A stretch of DNA of 64,000 bases. Source: Hamadaea tsunoensis DSM 44101. GTDB lineage: Bacteria; Actinomycetota; Actinomycetes; Mycobacteriales; Micromonosporaceae. Positions 14,149 through 23,181 of the stretch are shown here, piece after piece; within the stretch, counting starts at the first letter, position 1; each line of letters starts with the position of its first letter. The notes under the pieces were generated by a model. The model saw only the letters and a list, made by a program, of their open reading frames with translations, ran no database searches and was not told where the DNA came from. The position numbers and the translations under genes are program-made. The stretch is from NCBI RefSeq assembly GCF_000428945.1, contig NZ_AUAX01000025.1:62001-126000 (forward strand). The letters are read 5' to 3'.

Positions 14149-17100
14149 GTGGAATTCCGGGTGCTGGGGGGCATGGCGGCGGAGCATGCCGGCCGGGCGG
14201 TGGAGCTCGGCCGGCGGCAGGAGCGGTGCCTGCTGGGTCTGCTCCTGCTGGAGGCGGGCCGGGTCGTCACGATGGACCGGCTCGTCGACCTGCTGTGGCC
14301 GGTGGAACCACCCGCCGCCAGCCGCGCGACCCTGCACACCTACGCTGCCCGCCTGCGCTCGAAGCTCAGCCCGTTCGGGATTCCCGTGACCGCCCGCGAC
14401 GGCGGGTACGCGGTCGGCGTGGACGCGTACCAGGTGGACGTGCACCGGTTCCGGGCCGAGGTCGAGCGGGCCCGCGACATCGCCGATCCCGCGGCCCGGG
14501 TCGAAGTCCTCGCCGCCGCGCTCGGGCTGTGGCGCGGACCGGTCCTCGCCGGGGTGGCCGACGACGCGCTCGCCGTCCGGCTCGGCCGGCCGTTCGAGGA
14601 GCTGCGCTTCGAGGCGCTGGAACTGCACGCCGACGCGGCGCTGGCCGCGGGCTGCCACGAGACCCTGGTCGTGTCGCTCACCGCGCTGCTGGAACAGCAG
14701 CCGACCCGGGAACGGCTCGTCGGGTCGCTCATGACCGCGTTGTACCGCAACGGGCGGCAGGCGGACGCGCTCGACCTCTACCGGCGGACCCGGGCGATCC
14801 TCGCCGACGAGCTGGGCCTCGATCCCTCGGCCGAGTTGCAGTCGCTGCATCGGCGGGTGCTGGCCGGCGACCCCGATCTGGCGTTCCGCGCTCCCACCGG
14901 CCGGACGACCGCACGCCGGTTCCTGCCCCGTGACATCCCGGACTTCGCGGGGCGGCAGGCCGAGCTGGACGAACTCGACCGCAGGCTGAGCGGGCCGGCC
15001 GGCCCTGCGATGATCGTCATCACCGCGATCGCCGGGACCGCCGGGGTCGGCAAGACCGCGCTGGCCGTGCGCTGGGCGCGGCGGTCGGCGTCCCTGTTCC
15101 CGGACGGCCAGCTGTACGTCGACCTGCGGGGGTTCGACAACCGCGCCCCGATGTCGGCCCGCGAGGCGCTCAGCCACCTGCTGGCCCAGCTGGAGGTGGC
15201 ACCCGAGCGGGTCCCGGCCGGGCTCGACCAGGCGGCCGCGCTGTTCCGCGGCCTGGTGGCCGACCGGAAGCTGCTGCTGGTGCTGGACAACGCGGCCGCC
15301 GCCGAGCAGGTCCGTCCGCTGCTGCCCGGCACACCGGACTGCGTGGTGCTCGTGACGAGCCGGACCGTGCTCGGCGGCCTCGTGGCCCGCGAGGGGGCCG
15401 CCCGGCTGACCCTCGACGTCCTGCCGGCCGAGACCTCCGCCGAACTGCTGGCGGCCATCCTCGGCGCCGATCGGGCCGAGGCTGAACCGCTTGCCGTGCA
15501 ACGACTTGGCGAGATCTGCGGGCACCTGCCGCTGGCGCTGCGGATCGCCGCCGCCAACCTCGTCGCGGAGCCGGGCCGCAGTGTCGCCGACTACGTCGCG
15601 AGTCTGGGCGAAGCGGTCCGCATCGGCGCGCTCGCGGTCGCCGACGATCCGGCCAGCGCCGTCCGCACGATCTTCGACCAGTCGTACGGCGCCCTGTCCG
15701 CCGAACGCCGGCGCGCCTTCCGGCTGCTCGGCCTGATCCCCGGCGACGACTTCGACGTGGCGGCCGTGGCCGCGCTCACCGGCCGGCCCGCGGCCGACGC
15801 CGCGCAGGCGCTCGCCGGCCTGCTCGACGCGCACCTCATCGTGGCGAAGGACGCCGACCGCTACGCGATGCACGATCTGGTCCGGCTGTACGCGCGTGAG
15901 CAGGTCGCGGCGCCCGAAGCAGCCGAACCGCTGCACGCCTGGTACGCGTACTACGCGGCGGTCGCCCGAAGTGCCGTCGAAGTGGTGTCTCCGCAGACCA
16001 CCCGGCTACCGGCCCCGGCCGGCGAGCGGAGTTCCGAGGTCCGTTTCGCGGATTCGTCGGCCGCGCTCGCCTGGCTGGTCGTGGAGCAGCCGAACCTCGC
16101 CGCCGCCGTGGCGTACGCGGACCGGGCCGGGCTGTCCTCGTTCGCCTGGTCGATCGCCGACACGCTGCGCGGCTACTTCTGGATCCGGCGGGATCTGCAC
16201 GCCTGGACCGCGATGGCGGAGACAGGGCTGGCGGCCGCGACGTCCGCCGCGTCGACCACCGGTCAGGCGGCGATGCACGTGAGCCTCGGGGTCGCCCGGC
16301 GGGCCGCCGGTGATCTCGACGGCTCGATCGAGCACCTGACCGCGGCCTTGGCGTACGCGCGCGCCTGCGCATGGGCGGAGTGCGAGGCCACGGTCGTCGG
16401 CAGCCTGGGCATCGCGCACGCCGAGACGGGGAACGGCCCGGCGGCGTTCGCCGCGTTCGACGAGGCGGTCGCCATCAACCGGCGGCTGGGCCGGGTCGGC
16501 CCGCTCGCCGTGCAACTGGGCAATGCCGCGGGTCTGCGGCGCCGGCTGGGTGAGCTGCGGCGCGCCGAGGGCGACCTCGCCGAGGCGCTGACCGTCTACC
16601 GTGCCTCGGGCAACCGGGCCGGCGAGGCCGTCACGCTGACGAACCTCGCGATGACCCGGCACGAACTGGGTGACGCGGCGGGCGCCGCGGAACTGCTCGC
16701 CGAGGCGCTGGCCGGGCACCGGGAGCTCGACGACCGGTACGGCGAGGCGATCGCGTCGACCGCGCTGGGCCGGCTGAGCCTCGATGCCGGTGATCTCGAC
16801 GATGCGGCGGCGCGGCTGGCGGCCGCGGTCGAGCTGGCCGGGCAGACCGGCGACGTCCAGCACGAGGCGGCCGCCACCGGGCTGCTGGCCATGGTGGCGC
16901 TCGGATCCGGCGATCCAGGCACCGCGGCCGATCGGATGGAGCGCGCCCTCGCGCTGCCCGGCGTCGACGGCCACACCTACCTGTACGCCGACCTCCTCGA
17001 CGAGCACGCCCGGGTCCTGCTGGCCGGCGGCCGGGTCGCCGAGGCGGCCGAACGCGCGACCGCAGCCCTGAACCTCGCCCGGGCCGACGGCTACGCGGTG

Positions 17101-17340
17101 ATCGAGACGCATGCCCGTACGACGCTCGCGGAGATCCGGCTGCGGGCGGGCGACCCCGTTGCCGCGGCGGCCGAGGCCGAGCTGGCTCGGGAACTCGTCG
17201 AGCACACCGGTTACGCCCGCTGTACGCAGCGCGTCGAGGCGGTTCTCGCAGGCACGGCGTATCCGGCCGGCTCATCAGGTCGCGGGTCGGATCACCCCCC
17301 GCTCGTACGCGTACACCACCGCGTGGACACGGTCGCGTAA
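14149..17340 (+). CDS. SARP/AfsR-like transcriptional regulator (BTAD, NB-ARC, TPR)
   Basis: A 1063-aa regulator. It has an N-terminal OmpR-like winged helix plus bacterial transcriptional activation domain (about 1-245), and an NB-ARC-type ATPase (about 270-580) with P-loop GTAGVGKTALAVRW near residue 300 and LLLVLDNAAAAEQVRPLL as Walker B region. A long array of TPR repeats follows (about 600-1050). Such proteins activate secondary-metabolite or developmental genes after nucleotide and partner binding. GTG start. Its last 66 bases overlap the convergent response regulator gene on the other strand. The target genes are not evident; no biosynthetic cluster adjoins. Confidence 0.9.
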   Translation: MEFRVLGGMAAEHAGRAVELGRRQERCLLGLLLLEAGRVVTMDRLVDLLWPVEPPAASRATLHTYAARLRSKLSPFGIPVTARDGGYAVGVDAYQVDVHRFRAEVERARDIADPAARVEVLAAALGLWRGPVLAGVADDALAVRLGRPFEELRFEALELHADAALAAGCHETLVVSLTALLEQQPTRERLVGSLMTALYRNGRQADALDLYRRTRAILADELGLDPSAELQSLHRRVLAGDPDLAFRAPTGRTTARRFLPRDIPDFAGRQAELDELDRRLSGPAGPAMIVITAIAGTAGVGKTALAVRWARRSASLFPDGQLYVDLRGFDNRAPMSAREALSHLLAQLEVAPERVPAGLDQAAALFRGLVADRKLLLVLDNAAAAEQVRPLLPGTPDCVVLVTSRTVLGGLVAREGAARLTLDVLPAETSAELLAAILGADRAEAEPLAVQRLGEICGHLPLALRIAAANLVAEPGRSVADYVASLGEAVRIGALAVADDPASAVRTIFDQSYGALSAERRRAFRLLGLIPGDDFDVAAVAALTGRPAADAAQALAGLLDAHLIVAKDADRYAMHDLVRLYAREQVAAPEAAEPLHAWYAYYAAVARSAVEVVSPQTTRLPAPAGERSSEVRFADSSAALAWLVVEQPNLAAAVAYADRAGLSSFAWSIADTLRGYFWIRRDLHAWTAMAETGLAAATSAASTTGQAAMHVSLGVARRAAGDLDGSIEHLTAALAYARACAWAECEATVVGSLGIAHAETGNGPAAFAAFDEAVAINRRLGRVGPLAVQLGNAAGLRRRLGELRRAEGDLAEALTVYRASGNRAGEAVTLTNLAMTRHELGDAAGAAELLAEALAGHRELDDRYGEAIASTALGRLSLDAGDLDDAAARLAAAVELAGQTGDVQHEAAATGLLAMVALGSGDPGTAADRMERALALPGVDGHTYLYADLLDEHARVLLAGGRVAEAAERATAALNLARADGYAVIETHARTTLAEIRLRAGDPVAAAAEAELARELVEHTGYARCTQRVEAVLAGTAYPAGSSGRGSDHPPLVRVHHRVDTVA

Positions 17341-17928
17341 CTCCAGTTTGGACAGTATCCGGCTCACGTGGGTCTTGACGGTACCCTCGGTGAGGAAGAG
17401 CGCGGCGGCGATCTCCAGATTGGACATGCCCTTGGCGACCAGGCCCAGCACCTCCCGCTCGCGTTCGGTGAGGCGGCCCAGGTCGGCCGGGGGCGGCGGC
17501 TCGTCACCGACGCCGACGTAGCGCTCCAGCAGCCGCCGGGTCGCCGAGGGCGCGACGACCGCATCGCCGCGGGCGACGACGCGTATGGCCGACAGGAGGT
17601 CGTCGGCCAGGGTGTCCTTGAGGAGGAAGGCGCTCGCCCCGGCCCGGAGGGCGGCGTAGACGTACTCGTCGAGGTCGAACGTCGTGAGGACCAGCACGTG
17701 GATGTGCGGGGCCTGGGCCCGCAGCCGTCTCGTCGCCGCCACGCCGTCCACGTCCGGCATGCGTACGTCCATGAGGACGACGTCCGGGTTCAGCTCCAGG
17801 GCCAGGTCCACGGCCTCGCCGCCGTCGCCGGCCTCGCCGACGACCGACATGTCGCCGGTGTTCTCCAGGATCATCTTCAGCCCGGTACGCACCAGCGCCT
17901 GGTCGTCCGCGATCAGGACCCGGATCAT
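17275..17928 (-). CDS. NarL/FixJ-family response regulator
   Basis: A 217-aa regulator. The receiver domain (1-120) has the acidic pair in VLIADDQALVR, phospho-acceptor Asp in PDVVLMDVRMP (about residue 54), Thr in VLVLTTFD and Lys in FLLKDT. A LuxR-type HTH follows (LTEREREVLGLVAKGMSNLEI, about 150-210). It is phosphorylated by the histidine kinase encoded immediately upstream, whose stop codon overlaps this ATG (ATGA). The 3' end lies antisense to the SARP gene end. Confidence 0.95.
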   Translation of the reverse strand: MIRVLIADDQALVRTGLKMILENTGDMSVVGEAGDGGEAVDLALELNPDVVLMDVRMPDVDGVAATRRLRAQAPHIHVLVLTTFDLDEYVYAALRAGASAFLLKDTLADDLLSAIRVVARGDAVVAPSATRRLLERYVGVGDEPPPPADLGRLTEREREVLGLVAKGMSNLEIAAALFLTEGTVKTHVSRILSKLELRDRVHAVVYAYERGVIRPAT

Positions 17929-19208
17929 CGGCCTCCTCCCCGTTCCGTTCGCTGCCGTGGCAGCCAGGCCGTGACCTGGAAGCCGACGTCGGCCGGGCCG
18001 GCGGTGAAGCGCCCGCCGAGCAGTTCGGCGCGCTCGCGCATGCCGCGCAGCCCGGCGCCGTCCCCGGCCGGCCTGGCCGGGGTGCCGTCATCGGTGCAGA
18101 CGACCGTCAGGCTGCCCGGCTGATAGATGATCTCGACCCGGGCGGTGGCGCCGGGTCCGGCGTGCTTGACGGTGTTGGTCAGCGCCTCCTGCACGATGCG
18201 GTACACGGCCAGCCCCACGGCCGTCGGCACGGCGCCGCGCTCACCGCTCTCGGCGAAGTCCACCGCCACCCCCGCCGCGGCGAGCTGGGCCACGAGCTTC
18301 GGCAGGGCGGCCAGGCCGGGTACCGGATGCCAGCCGGCACCGGGGTTCACCGCACCGAGCACCCGGCGCATGTCGGCCAGCGACTCCCGGCCGGTCTCGA
18401 CGATCGCCGCCAGCGCCGCCCGGGTGTCCTCGGGCCGATGATCCAGAGCGGCCACGCCGCCCTGCGCCTGCACGACCATCACGGACAAGCCGTGCGCCAC
18501 CACGTCGTGCAGCTCCCGGCTGATGCGGTCCCGCTCGGCCGCGACCGCCAGGGCGGCCTGCTGGTGCTGCGAACGCTCGAGGTCGTCGGCTCGTGCGCGC
18601 AGGGCTTCCAGGTACGCGCGGCGGCTGCGCGCGGCCGCGCCGGTCGCCCAGGCCACCAGGAACAGCGAGCCCAGCAGCGAGAGCAGGCCGGTCTGGTCCA
18701 TCATGAAGATCTTGGGGGCGATGACGAGGACGGGCAGGTCCGGCTGCGGATCCTGGGCGATCGCGTATTTGACGTCCGACACTTCGACGTTCTTGCCGTC
18801 CCGTTCGGCGGCGGACTTCCACAGCATGAAGGCGCCTGCCGCCACCACGACCACGAGGACGAGGGCGCTCAGCGACACCGCTCGGGGCCGCAGGTCGGCG
18901 ACGGTGTAGAGCACGGCCGCCGCGGTCAGATCCGCCGCCGTGATCGGTGACCCGAGCACCAGGTGCACGACGGCCGCCGTGACGCTCAGGCCGAGCATCG
19001 ACAACGGTGCGACCCGGCGCAGAGCGAGGGCGGCGGTGCAGGCCAGGGTCGCCAGCCACCAGATCATCAGGGGTTCCGGCAACGTGGCGGTCTTCAGACC
19101 GTCCAGCAGCCCCGCGGGCGAGTTCACCACCGCGGAGACGACGAGCAGCACCACGGCCAGCCCGGCGTCCGTCCACACCCGACGATTCCCCACTGCATTC
19201 ATGGTCAT
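17925..19208 (-). CDS. Sensor histidine kinase, HisKA_3/NarX type
   Basis: A 427-aa membrane kinase. The N-terminal sensor half has about five transmembrane segments, with an extracytoplasmic stretch near AAERDGKNVEVSDVKYAI. The dimerisation/phospho-acceptor helix is ERDRISRELHDVVAHGLSVM (His near residue 232). The ATPase domain has AVYRIVQEALTNTVKHAG (N box) and DDGTPARPAGDGAGLRGMRE (G boxes). ATG 19208 is chosen; a second in-frame ATG is six bases later. The longer open frame upstream looks non-coding. Coupled to the response regulator; the signal is unknown. Confidence 0.92.
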   Translation of the reverse strand: MTMNAVGNRRVWTDAGLAVVLLVVSAVVNSPAGLLDGLKTATLPEPLMIWWLATLACTAALALRRVAPLSMLGLSVTAAVVHLVLGSPITAADLTAAAVLYTVADLRPRAVSLSALVLVVVVAAGAFMLWKSAAERDGKNVEVSDVKYAIAQDPQPDLPVLVIAPKIFMMDQTGLLSLLGSLFLVAWATGAAARSRRAYLEALRARADDLERSQHQQAALAVAAERDRISRELHDVVAHGLSVMVVQAQGGVAALDHRPEDTRAALAAIVETGRESLADMRRVLGAVNPGAGWHPVPGLAALPKLVAQLAAAGVAVDFAESGERGAVPTAVGLAVYRIVQEALTNTVKHAGPGATARVEIIYQPGSLTVVCTDDGTPARPAGDGAGLRGMRERAELLGGRFTAGPADVGFQVTAWLPRQRTERGGGR

Positions 19209-19347
19209 CGCAGCATACGTCGGCAGTGTCCACTCCGGATCTGTCTCAGGAGGGACATGCGAAGCCTTCCGCGTACATCCGAAGGAAGAGGGAGCGGACG
19301 ACGGTGGAGCGACGCGGGTTGAGGCGGTCGCGGCCGAGGCTGGGTTC

Positions 19348-20937
19348 ATGAACCTCACCCGAACCCTGACCCTGGCGGGCCTCGCGGGCCTGGCCGGCGC
19401 GGTCGTGGCGGCGGTACCGGCGGCCGCGGGGCCGCCGGCGATCGTCTGGGCCCCCTGCCCCTCGGCGGTGACCAGCACCGACCGGGTGCCGCCGGAAGAC
19501 CTCGACCGGTACCGCGAGCTCGTGTCCACGCTGCAGTGCGGCACCCTGCGGGTGCCGCTGGACTACCGGCGACCGGGCGGAAAGTCGATCACGATCGGCT
19601 TCACCCGCCTGCCGGCCGCCGACCGCGCCCACCGGCAGGGAACCCTCGCGGTCAACCCGGGCGGACCGGGCGGCTCGGCCTACCTCATGCCCATCGACCT
19701 GAGCATGTCCCCGACGACCGCCGGGCTGCACGACACCTACGATCTGATCGGCATGGACCCGCGCGGCGTCGGCTACAGCACGCGGGCCACCTGCGACGAA
19801 CCCCCGAGCGTGGCCGCGGCGCAGGAGTCCCGCGGCCTGGCCGCGGTGACGAACCCCGACGCGCTCACCCGCGAGCAGGCGTTGGCGATCTACGCCGACT
19901 CCGTTATCAAGAACAGGACGTGCCTGGCCGCTCAGGGCGAGTTCCTCCGCCAGGTCACCACCGAGAACATCTCCCGTGACCTCGATGCCGTACGCGCGGG
20001 CCTCGGCGAGCGGCGGATCAGCTTCTTCGGCGTGTCGTGGGGCACGTGGTTCGGATCCGTCTACCGCAGCCTGTTCCCGAGCCACGTCGATCGCATGTGG
20101 ATCGACAGCAGTGCGCCGACGCGGTTCTACGGCAACGAGTTCATCACCGCCCGGTCGACCGCGGCGGAAGCCGGGGCGGACCGGATGACCGTCTGGATCG
20201 CGCAGCACGACGACGTCTACCACTTCGGCACCACGGCGTCGGCCGTCAAGGCATCGCTGCTCGCCCTCGAACAGTCGCTGACCGATCACCCCCGGGTCTT
20301 CACCGACCTGCCGAAACCGGTGGACGCCATCGTGGTCGCCCTGTCGACCGTGCAGCCGTCACCGGTGTGGCCGCTGGCCGCCGTCGTCCTGGCCGAAATG
20401 CGCGACTCCCACGACGGTACGCCGGCACCGCCGCACGTGAAGATGGTCCTCGGCGGTGACGACGGTGGCGGTGACGGTGGCGACACGCCGCCGCCGGCCG
20501 ACGCGCCGCAGGACTTCAACGATGTGATGAACCACGCCGCCATCTGCAACGAAGACTTCGGGCGGCGCGACTTCGACACCGCGTGGAACACCTACCAGCA
20601 GCTCAGCACGTTGCCGCTGAGCGGCCTGCTGGCCCAGTTCGACGCGGGCTGCGCCGGCTGGGACCCCGTCCGGCCGGTGACCCTCAAGTACAGCACCGGC
20701 GCCCTGGTCCTGTCCGGCCACCGGGACGAGTCCGTCTCCATCTATCCCTGGACGCTGCAGATGCAGCACGCCATCGGGGGCACGGTCCTCACCGTCAACG
20801 ACGACGTGCACGGATCCGTGGCCAGGACGCAGGACTGCTCCGCGCTGCTGGTCGCGTACTTCCGCACCGGAGCGCTGACGTCGCGGCAGTGTGAGGGCGA
20901 GGGCGAGAACCCCGATCCTTCCGACGTCCGGGACTGA
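19348..20937 (+). CDS. Secreted alpha/beta-hydrolase, tripeptidyl-aminopeptidase-like
   Basis: About 529 aa. A Sec signal peptide (LTLAGLAGLAGAVVAAVPAAAG) is followed by an alpha/beta-hydrolase of the mycelial tripeptidyl-peptidase (SlpD/SlpE, TAP) type. Oxyanion region VNPGGPGGSA, nucleophile elbow FFGVSWGTWFG (Ser near residue 230), and a late His in DVHGSVARTQDC, with the C-terminal TAP-like region rich in Cys. Predicted to release N-terminal tripeptides outside the cell. ATG 19348 is chosen because it gives the signal peptide. A strong terminator follows the stop. Divergent from the two-component system. Confidence 0.88.
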   Translation: MNLTRTLTLAGLAGLAGAVVAAVPAAAGPPAIVWAPCPSAVTSTDRVPPEDLDRYRELVSTLQCGTLRVPLDYRRPGGKSITIGFTRLPAADRAHRQGTLAVNPGGPGGSAYLMPIDLSMSPTTAGLHDTYDLIGMDPRGVGYSTRATCDEPPSVAAAQESRGLAAVTNPDALTREQALAIYADSVIKNRTCLAAQGEFLRQVTTENISRDLDAVRAGLGERRISFFGVSWGTWFGSVYRSLFPSHVDRMWIDSSAPTRFYGNEFITARSTAAEAGADRMTVWIAQHDDVYHFGTTASAVKASLLALEQSLTDHPRVFTDLPKPVDAIVVALSTVQPSPVWPLAAVVLAEMRDSHDGTPAPPHVKMVLGGDDGGGDGGDTPPPADAPQDFNDVMNHAAICNEDFGRRDFDTAWNTYQQLSTLPLSGLLAQFDAGCAGWDPVRPVTLKYSTGALVLSGHRDESVSIYPWTLQMQHAIGGTVLTVNDDVHGSVARTQDCSALLVAYFRTGALTSRQCEGEGENPDPSDVRD

Positions 20938-20950
20938 CCGGTCACCCACG

Positions 20951-20982
20951 AGGTCGCCCCGTCCCGACGGACGGGGCGACCT
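20951..20982. terminator. Bidirectional terminator between convergent genes
   Basis: 13-bp perfect stem AGGTCGCCCCGTC with complement at 20970-20982 and a six-base loop, followed by TTCCTTGT. It stands between the hydrolase stop (20937) and the AHSA1 gene stop (21001). Confidence 0.75.
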
Positions 20983-21000
20983 TCCTTGTCGGCGCGGCCG

Positions 21001-21549
21001 TCAGGCGACGGCCGTGGCCTGCTCCAGATAGGACGGAAGCAGCTCGGCCCACCGGGCCGCGTCGTCGCCGCCCGCGCGCCCGGCGACGTGGGCCGCCAGG
21101 TTCTCGGCGTGGACCTGCCAGCCGACCCCGTAGTAGGCGACCTTCTCCAGCGGCATGCCGCTGGTCTCGATGACGAGCGCGGTGTGATCGCCGTCGGCGG
21201 TCAGCGTGGCCTCGATGACATGGTCGAACGGCGGCACGCCGCCGTTCTCCCGCCAGGACTCGTCGACCTCCGTGGTGACGACCCGCAGCCGCCTCGGCGG
21301 CTCGCACACCTCCACCCGCCCGACCCCGTCCAGGCCGGCCGCCTCGATGTGGACCCGGAACTCGCCGCCCCGGCGGAGGTCGCCCTCGACGGTGCCGTAC
21401 CAGCGGGCCAGCCGCGCCGGGTCGGTCAGCGCCGACCACAGGTCGTCGATGTCGGTGTCGTAGCGGTCCTCGATGCGGACGACGCCCCTGCCGTCGGCCG
21501 CCCGCAGGCTGCCCAGAATGCGCGTGGCGCCGCCTGTCCCAGTGGTCAT
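21001..21549 (-). CDS. AHSA1/SRPBCC-family protein
   Basis: A 182-aa helix-grip protein of the activator-of-Hsp90-ATPase (AHSA1) type: VRIEDRYDTDIDDLWSALTD, ARWYGTVEGDLRRGGEFR and a C-terminal GWQVHAENLAAHV. Such proteins bind hydrophobic ligands and very often form two-gene units with ArsR repressors, as here: its ATG (21549) overlaps the stop of the ArsR gene (ATGA). The biochemical role is unknown. Confidence 0.86.
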   Translation of the reverse strand: MTTGTGGATRILGSLRAADGRGVVRIEDRYDTDIDDLWSALTDPARLARWYGTVEGDLRRGGEFRVHIEAAGLDGVGRVEVCEPPRRLRVVTTEVDESWRENGGVPPFDHVIEATLTADGDHTALVIETSGMPLEKVAYYGVGWQVHAENLAAHVAGRAGGDDAARWAELLPSYLEQATAVA

Positions 21550-21872
21550 CCGGTGCTCCTTCGCTCGTGCCTGCCTCGGGCCACCTCGGCGTGCAGCGCG
21601 TCCATCCGCTGCTGCCACAAGGCTCGGTAACGGCCCAGCCATTCGTCGATCTCGGCGAGCGGCTGGGGGCGGAGGCTGTAGATGCGCTGCTGCGCCCGCT
21701 GACGAACCTCGACCAGGCCGGCCTCGCGTAACACGCGCAGATGCCGGGAGACGCCCGGCCGGGCGATCGGCAGCAGCGCCGCCAGCTCGCCCGCCGTCGC
21801 CTCGCCGGCGACCAGCGCGTCCAGCACGGTACGCCGGCTCTCGTCCGCCAGGGCGTGCAGAACTGCCTCCAT
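21546..21872 (-). CDS. ArsR-family repressor without metal-site cysteines
   Basis: A 108-aa winged-helix protein (MEAVLHALADESRRTVLDAL; LLPIARPGVSRHLRVLREAG as recognition helix; QQRIYSLRP wing). It has no cysteine, so metal sensing is unlikely. This is the common ArsR/AHSA1 two-gene module. A symmetric GTAC-containing element lies directly upstream and is probably its operator. Confidence 0.87.
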   Translation of the reverse strand: MEAVLHALADESRRTVLDALVAGEATAGELAALLPIARPGVSRHLRVLREAGLVEVRQRAQQRIYSLRPQPLAEIDEWLGRYRALWQQRMDALHAEVARGRHERRSTG

Positions 21873-21879
21873 GCGGCCA

Positions 21880-21915
21880 ATGTACCCAGCAGGTTACGTA
21901 CCCGTCAAGGTACAT
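21880..21915. promoter_or_regulatory. Operator/promoter region of the ArsR-AHSA1 unit
   Basis: ATGTACC (21880-21886) and GGTACAT (21909-21915) flank an internal GGTTACGTACC. The three GTAC-centred half-sites within 36 bp lie just upstream of the ATG at 21872. Confidence 0.5.
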
Positions 21916-22039
21916 AGAAGTGCGGACTTCATACACCGGCCATCCACTGTCCATGTAGGAATTCTGTGCATCGAATGTAGTCGACCTCTATAGCGTCGGA
22001 ACCTGAACATCTTTCGTCGAGCTTCGGTAGGAGGAGCCC

Positions 22040-23128
22040 GTGGGCAATCTCGGACTGCGCGGGGCGTTCGTCGCCCTCGCGACGACCGCTCTGGTGGTGA
22101 CCACGGCGTCGGCGGCCCCCGCGGCGCCGGTACGCGACGACGCCCGGTTCTCCCTCCAGGCGAGCACGTCCACCTTCCCGCTGGCCGACCCCGACACGCT
22201 GCTGGCGGAGGACGGCACCTACGTCACCTACGGCACCACGGTCGGCGCCGGGACCGGTACGCGTTGCGGCGCGACCGGCCGCCTCTACGTTCCCGTCCTC
22301 GTCCACGGTTCCGGCAGCGCCGTCGGCATGGCGAACTGCGCCTCGTACGACGCGCTCCCGTCCGGCCCGGGCGCGTGGGCCGAGCCCGGCGGCGCGATCT
22401 GGGCGCCGGGCGTCGTCCGCTTCGGCAGCCGGTTCTTCATGTTCTACACGGCCTCCCGCAGCGGTTCCGGCCAGAAGTGCATCGGCCGGGCCATCGCCAC
22501 CAGCGCCCACGGCCCGTTCCAGAACCAGGGCGAGTGGGCCTGTCCGGACGCGGGCCGGTGGGCACTCGACCCCAACCCCTTCGTCGCCGGCGGGAACCTG
22601 TACGTGACCTACCGCGACGACGCCATCGCGACGGGTGCGGAGACCGGCATCTCGACCGTGCGTACCGACAGTGAGGGCCGCGCGATCTGGGACACCCGGC
22701 GGGACATGCTCAAGAGCACCGACATCACCTGGGACACGGCGAAGACCAGCGGCGGCACGCATGTCGTCGAGAACCCGTCGATGTGGAAGGCCGCCGACGG
22801 GGACTGGTACCTGATGTACTCGGGCAACAACTGGGACAGCCCCCGGTACGCGACCGGCATCGCGAACTGCGGCACGACCCCGCTGCCCGCCTCCCGCTGT
22901 ACGCCCATCCGCGACGGCGTCGCCCACCCGTTCTTCGGCTTCACCGGCGCCGCCGGGCTGGACCCGCTCCGCGGCCTGCCCGGCAACCACGAAGGTCCCG
23001 GCGGCATGGACGTGTTCACCGCCGCCGACGGCACCGCCCGCGTGGTCTGGCACTGGTGGGACGGCACGCACCGGTTCCCGATGACCGGCGTCCTGACGCG
23101 GCCGACGTCGGGCTGGCTCGTCTCCTGA
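22040..23128 (+). CDS. Secreted glycoside hydrolase family 43-like protein
   Basis: A 362-aa extracellular five-bladed beta-propeller hydrolase. Signal peptide LRGAFVALATTALVVTTASA. ADPDTLLAEDGTYVTYGTT gives the general-base Asp, WALDPNPFV the middle Asp, and VVENPSMWK the candidate acid Glu. GH43 enzymes cleave arabinose or xylose side chains of plant polysaccharides; the exact substrate is unknown. GTG 22040 with GGAGGAG four bases upstream. Followed 54 bases later by a Tat-exported EEP-fold protein, perhaps in one transcript. Confidence 0.84.
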   Translation: MGNLGLRGAFVALATTALVVTTASAAPAAPVRDDARFSLQASTSTFPLADPDTLLAEDGTYVTYGTTVGAGTGTRCGATGRLYVPVLVHGSGSAVGMANCASYDALPSGPGAWAEPGGAIWAPGVVRFGSRFFMFYTASRSGSGQKCIGRAIATSAHGPFQNQGEWACPDAGRWALDPNPFVAGGNLYVTYRDDAIATGAETGISTVRTDSEGRAIWDTRRDMLKSTDITWDTAKTSGGTHVVENPSMWKAADGDWYLMYSGNNWDSPRYATGIANCGTTPLPASRCTPIRDGVAHPFFGFTGAAGLDPLRGLPGNHEGPGGMDVFTAADGTARVVWHWWDGTHRFPMTGVLTRPTSGWLVS

Positions 23129-23181
23129 ACCTTCGCGAACCCCGCCCGATTCTCCGCAACCCCTCTCGTGAAGGAGATCCC

